Assembly: GCA_030710605.1 (NCBI GenBank)
Contig: CP092871.1
Coordinates: 65,057,887 to 65,121,886 of the forward strand
Source of the DNA: Cordylochernes scorpioides
Lineage: Eukaryota > Arthropoda > Arachnida > Pseudoscorpiones > Chernetidae
Direction: 5' to 3'
DNA length: 64,000 nucleotides
Position 1 is the stretch's first letter; every line of letters begins with the position of its first letter. This document shows, one piece after another, positions 32,100-42,052 of the stretch. Position numbers and translations under genes: made by a program. The notes under the pieces were generated by a model. The model was not told the origin of the DNA, did no database searches, and worked only from the letters and a program-made list of their open reading frames with translations.

Positions 32100-32567
32100 G
32101 CTTCTGAAGCCAACTGTGCGGACGTGTTTGGCATCGCTTGTCTCGTACCGCGAATGGGATTTAACTCTGCATATCACAATATAGTATTAAAAGTAACTTC
32201 TAAAGTTTACCAAATTTTAAGAAAAATGGGTAATGAGATATACACCGATTTTGAGCGATGTTCTACACAAGACAGAATATTTGTAAGACAATGCCAAAAT
32301 TGTTTTGAATTTAATCCGAACCATAAAACAAAAGACTGCCAAAACATTAAAATATGTAAAATATGCGGTGTACAGGGTAGCCACAACTGTATTGAAGCGC
32401 CAAATTGTCACAATTTCTCTAAGCACCCTAAATTTAAAAACATTTCTACAAACCATAAATCAAATTCAAGTGAATGCCCGATTTACAAATCACAAATAGA
32501 CAAAATTATCCAAAGGACACAATATTCACAAATATACGAGGGAAATGATGTAGCAAATACAATTTAA
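32100..32567 (+). pseudogene. I/jockey-like LINE N ORF1, C-terminal end
   Basis: Cys/His clusters CQNCFEFNPNHKTKDC, CKICGVQGSHNC and the NHKSNSSECPIYK end are typical of the nucleic-acid-binding ORF1 of jockey/I-type LINEs. The N-terminal part is missing; the apparent start overlaps the arm boundary. Confidence 0.75.
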
Positions 32568-32597
32568 AGCTTAATCTAAAATAGATTAATATCCTAT

Positions 32598-33239
32598 ATG
32601 ATTGAAAATGTGAGATGTATTCAACAAAATGTAAGAAAAAGTTTTACTGCGATAAGTAAACTACAGGCCAACACTAGAGATGACCCACCTGACAAGGACG
32701 AGTGGGTAACACCCTCGTTTCCAGACAGTCATGAACCGGGATCGAATCCCGCGTTAACATTTTGTTTGATATGTGAATATCCTTCACCTGACATTCTTTT
32801 GATTCAAGAACCATATGTTTTACATGAAAATGTTATTTATGATATGGACTCTCAAATTATATGTTCGAATAAAACTGGGGAAAAATATACGGCAACTATA
32901 ATTTTAAATAAAAATATAAAGTTCAGCAAAGAGGAAAAATTCACAAATTCTTTTTGTACAACCATATCTATTTCTACAGTTAAAGCAAAATTAATTATTT
33001 CTAATTTCTACATTCATCCGAATACATTTAACCCTGTTCATCAAACATTCATTAGAGATCTGCTCAAAACGTATATAAATCAACCTGTAATCCTTTGCGG
33101 TGATTTTAATTCAAGACCTACTATATGGTTTGTTATAAACTCTAATGGATATAGATTACAACCTATTATAGACGAATGTAACCTCTTCATACATAACCTG
33201 AAAAAACACCCACCTTCCGCGGAGAGTAAGTATAATTGA
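32598..33239 (+). pseudogene. LINE N endonuclease domain
   Basis: AP-endonuclease-like ORF2 start: RCIQQNVRKSFTA, PDILLIQEPYV, then VILCGDFNSRP. About 30 residues between KLQANTR and SPDILLIQEP are extra compared with the usual spacing and contain a tRNA-like segment. The frame stops at 33237, where a 308-bp insertion follows. Confidence 0.8.
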
Positions 33240-33265
33240 TCTCACAATCTCGAATAAACACTCAC

Positions 33266-33573
33266 AGAGTAGGCTGGTCCAAAAACTCAAATAGAATTTT
33301 CGGTTTTCTCTTCATCACACCATTTTGCAATTTTGCATTTTATAATATCAGCAAATTAACTAATTTACATAACAATAATTTTTCTTAAATAATAAAATAT
33401 AATATTTCATAGTTAATCCTAGATATGCAAAAAATTACCTGTTATATATATGTATATACATCTTTACTTGAAATTGTACCATTTTTTCCTGTGGAAGGGC
33501 CGCTTACGCCCGAAAGCTAGAAACGTTTTTCCCAATAAAAGAAACTCATCCTTTTTGATTCTATGCGTATTAC
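33266..33573. mobile_element. 308-bp insertion with 10-bp target duplication
   Basis: Flanked by AAACACTCAC at 33256-33265 and 33574-33583. Contains GGGCCGCTTACGCCCGAAAG, a small hairpin followed by GAAA, then AATAAA and ends CTATGCGTATTAC. The end resembles the 3' end of a Penelope-like or other retroelement; family not certain. Confidence 0.65.
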
Positions 33574-33583
33574 AAACACTCAC

Positions 33584-34260
33584 TAAGTTTAATAAACAAC
33601 TGGCATACCTCTGATCTGACTAATATTTCCGACCATGTTGCTGTTAAATTTGATATCAGGTTAAAGAATGGTCATTTATTCAATAATCAAATTTCCACTT
33701 TGAAAAAAATGCGAATTGGGCAAATTTTTCTAATAACATATCATTACAAGATACAAAAAACTGGGAATTGATATAAGCAGAGTGAAAGATGAGGAAGACA
33801 TTGATGGGATAGTGAACGCACTCATGAATTTATTGAGAGAAGCAGCATATACATCTTCGAAGGTTAAATCCCCCATTAATAAACATGTTTCCAGATTTGA
33901 CTGGTGGACTAATGAACTGGAAATAATGAAAAATCATTTTCATTATATTAGAAACTAGTATTATCGTCATAAAACAATCAGTTACAATACATTTAAGTTG
34001 GCAAGAAACAAATACACTAATGCAATAAGAAAAGCGAAAAGAACTAACTGGCGAAACGTTATTGAAGAAAATTACACAGATAATCCATTTGGTAATGCTT
34101 ATAAGTTCTTCAATAAATTAAGATCCTCAAATGTAAAGAATGGAATTCCCATAATTGACAATTCACCAGAATATCTAAAAGAGCAAACAATGACCATATT
34201 AATTGACGATTTAATTCCTGAAGACGATCCTAATTTGGACGATTTTCAACAACAAATAAT
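33584..34260 (+). pseudogene. LINE N linker before RT
   Basis: Continues ORF2 after the insertion. The segment 33998-34260 (KYTNAIRKAKRTNWRNVIEE, NPFGNAYKFFNKLR) is the usual linker between endonuclease and RT. Frameshifts and a stop near 33957. The LINE ends at about 34260 at the junction with mariner L; the RT is absent. Confidence 0.75.
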
Positions 34261-34261
34261 T

Positions 34262-35176
34262 AAAAATTTTAATCCTTTTAGAACTGCTTTGAGTTTGGGG
34301 AACAGGAAAAAGTCATTTGGTGCGATGTCTGGGGAATAGGGTGGTTGAGGTAGGATTTCTGTCCCGTTTTTTCGCCAAAAAACTCGTCACCAAGTGCGCT
34401 GTGTGAGGGCGGGCATTGTCATGGTGTAGGATCCAGTCACCATTAGTCCATTTTTCTGGCCTTTTTTTTCGAATCGCTTCCCTTAGACGGCGAAGAATGC
34501 TCAAATACATTTCCTTAATAACTGTTTGGCCTGCAGGAAGATACTCGTGATGAACAATGCCCTTGTTATCCAAAAAAGCGACCAGCAACACCTTGTTTCT
34601 GGATTTCAATATCCTGGATTTTTTTAGTCTAGGCTCACCCTGACCTCTCCACTCGGCAGATTGACGCTTGGTTTCAGGGTCATAGCCATAGACCCATGTC
34701 TCGTCGCCTGTGATTATCTTGTCTTTCCATTCCGGATCCGTTCTTGTCGTTTCCAGCATGTCCTCACAGGTTGCAAGCCGACACAGTTTTTGCTAATTAG
34801 TGAGGAATCTTGGGATGAATTTTGCAGGAGTCTTTTTGAGCCTCAAATCTTCGGTTACGATCCTTCCAATCGTTGTTTTAGAGATGCCTGTGTCTTGCTC
34901 TAGCTCCAGCAAAGTGGTTCGAGGATTTTCTTTTATCAAATCGGGGATTTTTTGCACATTTTCATCAGTCCTTTGAAATTGTGGGCATCCTTGACGAGGA
35001 TCATCTTCAATGGAAATTCTGCCAGCTTTAAATCTAGAATGCCATTCAAAAACAGTAGTTCTCTTTGGGGCGTTATTGGGGAATGCTTTATTAAGCATTT
35101 CAAAAGTGTTGGTTGCTGATATTTGAAGTTTCACACAAAATTCTATGCAAATCCTCTGCTTCAATTTTTGTTCCAT
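34262..35176 (-). pseudogene. mariner L transposase
   Basis: Start MEQKLKQRICIEFCVKLQ. Paired HTH region (AFPNNAPKRTTVFEWHSRFK, DTGISKTTIGRIV), then TGDETWVYGYDPETK, HHDNARPHTA and, after a frameshift in an A6 run near 34380, PYSPDIAPNDFF. Spacing between second and third catalytic Asp is 34 residues, so DD34D mariner. A TAG at about 34795 interrupts it. The C-terminus is lost at 34262. Confidence 0.9.
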
Positions 35177-35372
35177 CGTAAAATCGCCGCAGCGCAAGGT
35201 GTAACCTTTAAATAAATTAGAATAACTTTGGCGCGCGCGCACGTACCGCCTCGATATTGGTACCACCGTGTTGCCAGATATTTTTTCTATAATAAACTGT
35301 CAAATTTATTTACATTTTTCATTTATTTATTTTTTTATGGACCCAGTCCGGGAACTTATGGGACATACCTTG
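34262..35372 (-). mobile_element. mariner L, 3' end missing
   Basis: Right end carries the terminal repeat ACAAGGTATGTCCCATAAGT (minus strand) next to a TA at about 35371. The left end stops inside the transposase gene, so the second terminal repeat is missing. Confidence 0.8.
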
Positions 35373-35559
35373 TATTTAAAATTTTTCAAGGCGATTGACA
35401 AAATGAGGGAAGAAGTGCTCAACTCCCCAGACAACGGCTGATTGCTCCACCTCCCCTCTAAATTGCTTTTCCTCCTCACTCATGTACATATATAACCTCT
35501 TAGGGGAATCCCCTTGTAAGACGTGTCTTAATAAAGGTTTTTGTTGTTGTTGTTGTAAT
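35373..35559 (+). mobile_element. LINE 3' tail fragment with (GTT)n
   Basis: 187 bp ending AATAAAGG, a T run and TTGTTGTTGTTGTTG, the same kind of tail as LINE D on the other strand. It sits inside the R1-like LINE, just right of mariner L. Only the 3' untranslated end is present. Confidence 0.7.
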
Positions 35560-36308
35560 AGGGTAGTTACCTGGTGGAGAGAAGAGTTGAGGAAGGATTT
35601 AAAGGTCTGTTCTTTACATGAGGGTTCAACCCAGGAGGAGTTCGTCTCGTTATTGACCATGTCTAGGAATGTAGTCCAGATAGGTATATGGTTAGTGAAG
35701 GCCATCTCACCTAATAAACCTCTAGTGGCATGGATAGCCAGTGAGCTGGATGCCAGAGTTACATCTATAGAAGAAGATAAAGGCCCATTTGACCAGGTCG
35801 AGTCCACAGGAGGTCCCAAGAAATGAAGATCATTGAAGCTGGCGAACTCTTCAAGATTAGCACCCCGGAAGTCTAACCTCGCACCGATGCCCCAGGTAGG
35901 AGAGTGGGCGTTAGTGTCCATACCCAGGATCACTGGAAGAGAGGCCCGTCTTATCGTATCTTCCAGAAGAGGGATGAAATCATCGGCAGCTCTAAGGCCG
36001 TGCCAGTAGGCCGAGTGCACCATGATGATGCTCTGCTCTAGACATATGGCTATGGAGGTTATGGCGGTGTCTGGGGAGGTTAGAGGGATAGGATGAAGGT
36101 TGCTACGTGCCACAATTCCCGAGGGGATGTAGGCGCCTGGGACAAAAAAAAATGCCTGAAACCCACGTGTGGGCCAGAAGAAGTTAGTTGAGAGTTCTTG
36201 CAGGAGCACGATGTCGGCCTGTGTCGAATTTGCCAAATTTGCAATTTCAAGAATGACAGTTGGTGATTTTTTAGCGTTCACCTGCAGGACACGCAATGGC
36301 CTAGACAT
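35560..36308 (-). pseudogene. R1-like LINE endonuclease
   Basis: ATG at 36308 (MSRPLRVLQVNAKKSP). Endonuclease blocks VLLQELSTNFFW, VILGMDTNAHSPTWG, SSSIDVTLA and TNHIPIW are those of the R1/LOA group. The frame then runs into the inserted LINE tail, so RT is missing. Cleaves target DNA in the intact family. Confidence 0.85.
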
Positions 36309-36639
36309 TTTAGAAAGAGGGAATCATATATCGCCGCAACTATTTTTTATTAACGCGATTAAGGAATCTTTCGTGCAAGCCCTTCTTCAGCTAACTATAG
36401 TGTACAAACAAGGAGAGATTATATATATCGTTTTTAATATAAAATAAAATAAAAGAAAATAAAATTACCACGCCCCTATCGCCCTCGTTTCAATAGCACC
36501 GCGTGGCCACGTCATGTCTGATCCTAACTTCAAATATAATATAGTACAAAATATCTTAAAAGAAATTTACGTAATTGAATAAATATAAATAATCAACTAT
36601 ATACAGTTCAAAGGATTTAGTGGAGACAAAAATGGAATG

Positions 36640-36873
36640 GCTATTGTTTTATATGGCTTTTGAAGATTTTTAGGATAGAAGGGGAACGTACTGTGATGGC
36701 AACTGTATACTTTTGTTTAATGGTTTAGGGTGCTTCATGGTTTCTATTGCTTCAAGAATGAGTCTTTGGGTTTTAGTTTTGGCATTTGTATGGAGGATTC
36801 TGGTATAATTGAAGTCTGGAGTGTGTCCGGTTTCTCTGACGTGGTCAACTATTAAGGAGTTTGGCCTAGACAT
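36640..36873 (-). pseudogene. Penelope-like element GIY-YIG fragment
   Basis: SLIVDHVRETGHTPDFNYTR, LEAIETMKHP and LNKSIQLPSQYVPLL match the C-terminal end of the GIY-YIG endonuclease of Penelope-like retroelements. It lies between ORF1 and ORF2 of the R1-like LINE, on the same strand. Only the end of the protein remains. Confidence 0.75.
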
Positions 36874-36875
36874 TG

Positions 36876-38010
36876 TTACTTGTTCGGGGTATTCTCTCTT
36901 TTACAAAGGGACAGGTAGATAATGTGGCAAAGTGGTTGTGGGAGCTCCAGATTTTTTTTTCTGCAGCGGCAGCAGCGGCTTTGGCTTGGCTCGACCGAGC
37001 ATCGGATGCCCTCATGCTCTGCAGAGCCGCAGCGATAGCAGATTGGATGGGCAGCTGGACAGGCAGAAGCGCGGTGGCCGAAGCCACAGCAACGGAAGCA
37101 TTGCTTTAAAGTGTGACTGCGCTCATACCTGTGCACTAGACCCGCCACAGGAATACGTCCATGTTGACCGAGGATTTCGGCGACTTGGTTGTCCACTTCG
37201 ATGAACACTGTACTAGTGCTGTGTGCCGCATTATTCGATCGATGGACTACCCTGATTTCACGCTTTTCCAGGAGTGACTGCACGGAGTGGTTGGAGCGGA
37301 AGCTCTCGCATATCTCATCGTCCCGCACCTCCCCGTCCACTCTGAAGAGGCAGTATCTTGGTAGGATAACCGGGCACTCGGGGCAGCTTAGGCCCGTTGG
37401 CAGGGAGGTCAGCCCAGTGGCCAGCTACTTTGCCATTTGGGTTGTTTTGGGGTGGAAAACCACCTCGCCGCTGGTGTTGATAAACGCCACCACGTGTTTT
37501 GATGACGCTAGGGAAGGATTGAATTTCCCTCAAAAATTCCCTTGGGTTGCTTTGGGGTTAGCCGACCTGACGACGACATGCGATTCGAAGGAAGGAGCCA
37601 GATTCACAAATGTGGATTTCGCTTTGGGTTTCGGAGGTGCAGGCTTTACCGGCTTGTCTTTCTCTGCCACTACCGAGGCAAAAGAGGTGGAGGGAATCGG
37701 GACGTTGGCTGTGGGATTGGGTCTTCCTAGACTGGCTCCCTTGAAGGCGTCCTTAAGAATAAGTTCTGCCTCTTGGACGAGAGTCAGTATCAGTCCTTTG
37801 GTGGCCATCTGTATTTTTTTCGGGGGAGTCCAGGCTGGTGTCGGCAATGATCGCTTCGAAGGTTTGGCACTCAAAGTTGAACAAGTTCGCCGTGCTGTTG
37901 AATTTAAATTGGTGATGGGAAGACGGGAGGAGGTCTTCGTCCTCAGAACGCGGCCGCTTGTTGGCCTGCTGACTTCCTCCACCACCGCCATCATACTGGT
38001 TCAGCTCCAT
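36876..38010 (-). pseudogene. R1-like LINE ORF1 with zinc knuckles
   Basis: Pro/Ser/Lys-rich N-terminus from about 37994, then after two compensating frameshifts (near 37530 and 37340) a conserved region RRYxRSHTLKQ and three Cys/His knuckles (CFRCCGFGHRASAC, CYRCGSAEHEGIRC, and a partial CCRC). This arrangement is the R1-group ORF1 Gag-like protein. The end is fused to the Penelope fragment. Confidence 0.85.
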
Positions 38011-38256
38011 AAATAAAAACTATCAAAAAGCAAATCTACTCCAAAGAGAGTAAAAAAAGGCAGACCAGACAAAGAACATTCGTTAACGAGATGAGGTGTG
38101 TATGGTTATTGGTTCGGCCAACAACAAATATCCAATTTATATACACATATATTTTTACATAATGAGGTTTTGAAAAATGCAAATAATCTTCATCTATTTA
38201 CATGCACAACAATTTATTTTACCATCACTACAGCATAAATCACTCTTGGTGAAATT

Positions 38257-39361
38257 TTGTATTGCAATTCAGAATCTGCCACTGAAGCTTTACAAGCGTT
38301 TCGTACCTTTAAAGGTATTCGAAGCGATAAAGGACCCATGAGTTGCTACTCTCTAAGGCGAATGATAAAAACTTTGGAGAAGACTGGCTCTCTGGAAGCA
38401 AAATCTCGGAGTGGAAGACCATCGACATGCAAGTCAGGGGTTGCTACGGTTTCGCAGAATGTTGAAGCTATTGAAACGTTATCCACGTATGGAGAAGTAA
38501 GTGCTCGACAAACGGGGATTTGGTATGGAACAGTTTGGAGGGCACTAAGAATTTGTCTTAAAAAATACCCGTAAAAAAATTCAAAGACTTCACGAGCTAA
38601 AAGTCGGCGATTTTGAGAAGCGTCAAGAATTCGCTTCATGGGTTTTCCGGCAAATTGATATTGATGAAAACTGGCTGTTGAATGTTCTGTGGACAGATGA
38701 AGCTCAATTTTCTCTGAACGGAGAAGTTAACACTCAAAACAGCCGCATTTGGGCAACAGAAAACCCTAGGATTTTTACAGAAATGCCACTTCATCAGCCC
38801 AGAGTTATAGTTTTGTGTGGGTTCACTTCTTCTTTTATTATTGGGCCATTTTTCTTTGAAGTAATAAATGGAAGAACATTTAAAACCGTTTCTGTAACTG
38901 CTCTCTCTCTCTCTCTCTCTGCTCTCTCTCTCTCTCTCTCTCTCTCTGGTGAACGTTATGTTCAACTTTTGAGAGAAAAGGTTATCCCCATATTGCAGGA
39001 CAGACAAGCACTGAGCGAAATAACATTCATGCAAGATGGAGAACCTCCTCAGATCTCCCGCGGTGCCAAACAATTGCTGAAGGATACGTTCGGTGAAGAT
39101 CGTGTGATAAGTCGCCACTTTATACACCAGTGGCCTTCAAGATCACCAGACTTGACGCCTTGCGATTTTTGGATATGGGGGTACATTAAGTCGCTTGTTT
39201 ATCGATGCCGGCATACCACATTGGCCATGTTGAAGGCTTCTATCAGACGGCACGTTTCATCAATTTCAACAGATATGTTATTTAATGCTGTCCAATCTGT
39301 CATCTATCGTCTGCAGGCGGTGTTTGAGAATGAAGGGCGCAACATTGAGCAAGGATTGTGA
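38257..39361 (+). pseudogene. right-arm IS630-type transposase (DUF4817 type)
   Basis: Reading starts in the HTH (ATEALQAFRTFKGI) and is frameshifted at about 38572 after KKYP, then open 38576-39361. Catalytic blocks: LWTDEAQFSLNG, FMQDGEPPQIS and SPDLTPCDFW; 42 residues lie between the second and third Asp, longer than in mariner (34). An in-frame CT microsatellite (38900-38947) adds about 16 residues of Leu/Ser/Ala. C-terminus ENEGRNIEQGL as in the left copy. Confidence 0.9.
38900..38947 (+). repeat. (CT)n microsatellite inside transposase
   Basis: 48 bp of CT repeats with one G interruption, inserted between TVSVT and GERYVQLL. Length divisible by three, so the frame is kept. Confidence 0.95.
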
Positions 39362-40521
39362 TCTAATACAAGAGACAAGGCCTCCAAGAGACAAGTTACC
39401 TCATGTGTTATAAAAGCGTCCATGTATTATATTATCTACCAATGTTTTGCAGCTCTTTGTGTTGGGTTATGGGTAAATAAATTCTGTCCTCATATCTTGT
39501 CTCTTTTTTATTTGTGAAAAGTAATTTTTGTTTGTTTGTCATTTGCTCACATCTTATACTATGTCGTGCAGACCAAAGTGTTATAACTTCTCGAATAACA
39601 CTCTACACACAATTTTACCCCTTATGTTTAATTTATCACTTTTCGCTCATTAAAAGAAATAGCATAAGGAATATTCTCTGAACCCCCCCACCTTTAGAAA
39701 TTTTGGGCAAAAAAAAATAATACAAAATGATTTTACTACCACGTTTTTCAACGCAAAAGGTTGATTTAAAAATTATATTTATTTTTTTTGAGGGGATACA
39801 TTTTTAAAAATCGTGTACAGTATAATAAACAATGATAACATTTGACAAGCCCATAGGATATTTGGAATAAAGTACGACAAATGTATTTTGTCACTCCCAT
39901 CTATATTTCATTTGTTGGATCATGACAAATTTCCAGTTAAATAGTCGAGTGTCGCCAATTATTCAAGAAATTACACATTCCTTATAGCAAGAAATCCTAT
40001 TAGTAGTACCATCATAATTTTTGGTACTATATTAACATTTCAAAAAGTCGTGTATTGAATTCAGCTATGTTTTTCAAACATTCAATATATTTGACAAAAC
40101 TCTATCAAAAATATAAATATTTTTTTGCTACATGTTTTAATTTGCATATACCTATTTTACATATCTCAGATTGTATTTAAAAATCGTTAACCATTTCTTC
40201 TAACTTTTGGCGAAATGGTGCTTTATTAATTAACGATTTGATATTATTAGGATTCTTTCCTGGTATACAAAAAGGAAAAATACGTGTCGATCAGTTATAT
40301 TTTTCAATTAATCGAACAATTTGGCCGCTGAATTTCTGATTCTGGTACAGCGCCATCTAGGGAATGAAATTGTAATTAAAATCAATTTCGAAATTTTCAA
40401 TATTTGCCATAAAAAAACCCCATTGCATTCTGAACACAATGGTGTTTACCGCATTGCTCTAGCGCAAATATTCGCGGAGTTATTAATTTTTAAAGTTGTG
40501 CGGGTCTTTTGGATCACCCTG

Positions 40522-40665
40522 TACTTTTGTCGAGATGACTTGCAATAATACTTTTATCGCGATACTTTGCGATAATACTTTTGTCGAGGTGACTTGTAAT
40601 AATACTTTTACCGCGATACTTTGCGATAATACTTTTGTCGAGGTGACTTGTAATAATACTTTTAG
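40522..40665 (-). repeat. 27-bp minisatellite in gypsy E leader, right part
   Basis: Continuation of the array at 29815-29955, with TACTTTTGTCGAGATGACTT variants. Ends before the LTR-proximal leader at 40670-40800, which shows no ORF. Confidence 0.9.
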
Positions 40666-40800
40666 GAATAGGTAATTAAATTTCGTACATACCATGCAAC
40701 TCCTCTTACGTTGATCGGTCACCGCGCCACGTCCTTCTCGTTTCCAAATTATTCCAGTGAATCTTCAATTTTCTTCAGGACCATCCCACTTCTGAATTTC

Positions 40801-41021
40801 TGTTGGCTTCCGTAGGCGTTTCTTACTGGGAAAAAGAAAGAGAGGATTCAATTAAATAATTAAGTAGCCTTTATTAAAACAAAATCATAATAGTGAACAA
40901 CACATATAACAGAGAGTACCGTCGTCTTCCGGGTATTCCTTCTACTGGGGAGCTCGGATTCTATATTCTGTGCGTTTATAATCTGTTTATCTGTGGCTCT
41001 CTGGTCGGGATGGCGCCTACA
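40801..41021 (-). repeat. gypsy E 5' LTR
   Basis: 221 bp, differs from the left LTR at two positions (ATTAAAT for ATGAAAT, CTGTGCG for CTGCGCG). The minus-strand leader after it begins GAAATTCAGAAGTGGG, the candidate primer-binding region. Confidence 0.95.
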
Positions 41022-41025
41022 GTAT

Positions 41026-41145
41026 TGTTGTAAAAAGTTTCGAAAAATTACTTATCAGTGCTATACCACGGTAATTTGAAGGGTTGTCTTTGTCACCGCT
41101 TTTAAAGATTGGATGTATGATCGATTTAGTCCATATTGTAGGATA
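41026..41145 (-). pseudogene. LINE D RT N-terminal fragment
   Basis: YPTIWTKSIIHPIFKSGDKD to FTTIL, matching D' 14816-14936. It is the right half of LINE D, separated from 24563 by gypsy E, and its right end is the LINE's 5' truncation point. Confidence 0.9.
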
Positions 41146-41629
41146 GATCTCGGGGACTCCACATCTGGCGAAAACTTCTTTGAGCTTCTCTATAACCATT
41201 TCTGCTTTTGTTGACCTGAGTTCAAACACTTCCGGGTACTTGGTGTAATAATCTAAAATTACTAAGTATTTCCTTCCCTCTATTTCAAATAAATCAACTC
41301 CGATTTTTTTTTTAAATGGATAATTGTCGGTTTCATGAGGTATAAGAGGTTCTTTAGTGTTATTCCGGGAATATTTTTGACATATTCGACATTTTTTTTT
41401 ACAAATTCTTCCACTTCTTGACACATTCCTGGCCAATAGAATGTACTTCTTGCCAAGGATAATGTCGAGTTAATACCTCTATGAGCCTTGTGAAGTAGGC
41501 TCAATATGTGATTTCTCCTCTTTTTGGGGATTACTAATTTGACGCCTCTGCACAATAGACCTTCCCACTCGAATAGTTCTTCTTTTATATCCCAAAATGG
41601 CTTGACGAGGGGATTCATAGTTTTCTTAT
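41146..41629 (-). pseudogene. pol: gypsy C integrase, N-terminal half
   Basis: Zinc domain (HKAHRGINSTLSLARSTFYWPG), then after a frameshift near 41290 the core start KIGVDLFEIEGRKYLVILDY with the first catalytic Asp, up to RCGVPEI at the LINE D duplication. The zinc-domain cysteines are eroded (KKNVEYVKN where C-x-x-C is expected). Confidence 0.85.
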
Positions 41630-42052
41630 GGATGTCCTAGTATTTTTTAGATGCTCAGTCTCACTCTCACTATATATGAGTACATCGTCCATATAGGTAA
41701 CAACATTTGGCACACCCAAATATAATTGATGTATTATTCTTTGATAAATTTCAGGAGCGGAACTCAATCCCTACGGCATCCTTGTGTAACAATATCTCCC
41801 ATATGGCGTAGACATTGTGGTTAATAGTGATGCTTCATCAGTTAAGGGTATCTGCCAAAAATGCATATTTTGCATCAAGGGACGGTATATATGTTTGCCT
41901 TTTGAATCAAAGCTAGAACTTCCTCTGGGGAAGGCATCATGTATCTCTCTCTTTGATCAAATAATTGAGTTTTCTTGGATCAATGCATATCCGTACATCT
42001 CCATTAGGTTTTTTAACTACTACCTTAAGATGACTCCATTCGGTAGGTTCAT
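41630..42052 (-). pseudogene. pol: gypsy C RT fragment
   Basis: FWQIPLTDEASLLTT, TPYGRYCYTRMP with a stop where Phe is expected, APEIYQRII and catalytic VVTYMDDVLIYSES. It then jumps at about 41630 to integrase, so the RT thumb and the whole RNase H are deleted. Confidence 0.8.

Larger units (their letters stand above)
29956..40521. mobile_element. 10.6-kb composite transposon with inverted IS630-type arms
   Basis: Both ends begin CAGGGTGATCCAAAAG and are flanked by TA (29954-29955 and 40522-40523). Left arm 29956 to about 32045 and right arm about 38213 to 40521 are the same sequence in inverted orientation, each with a transposase gene whose 3' end faces outwards and about 1.15 kb of noncoding sequence. 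The minisatellite unit resumes in register on the other side, which shows one insertion event of the whole unit. The middle 6 kb holds unrelated fragments. Confidence 0.8.
38213..40521 (+). mobile_element. right arm, IS630-type transposon copy lacking its 5' terminal repeat
   Basis: Transposase gene plus 1.16 kb noncoding and the outer terminal repeat (reverse complement CAGGGTGATCC, ends 40521). The inner end stops near 38213 shortly before the transposase start, as in the left arm. Confidence 0.85.
24564..41021 (-). mobile_element. gypsy E, minus strand, inserted in LINE D
   Basis: Two 221-bp LTRs (24564-24784 and 40801-41021) differing at 2 positions by eye, flanked by GTAT at 24560-24563 and 41022-41025. 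D' supplies the empty site for comparison. Without the composite transposon the element is about 5.9 kb, normal for gypsy. It is the youngest LTR element here by LTR identity. Confidence 0.95.
22832..41145 (-). mobile_element. LINE D, 5'-truncated, inserted in gypsy C
   Basis: Flanked by GATCTCGGGGACTC at 22818-22831 and 41146-41159. Its 3' end lies on the left: minus strand AATAAAGGC, then a T run and (GTT)n. The body is 22832-24563 plus 41026-41145, about 1.85 kb, split by gypsy E. The 5' truncation point is at 41145 within the RT N-terminus. Same family as D' (14436-17461). Confidence 0.9.

Noticed and set aside
35376-35559. C-terminal part of the 310-codon ORF starting at 36308
   Set aside because: It is antisense translation of an inserted LINE tail, not LINE protein.
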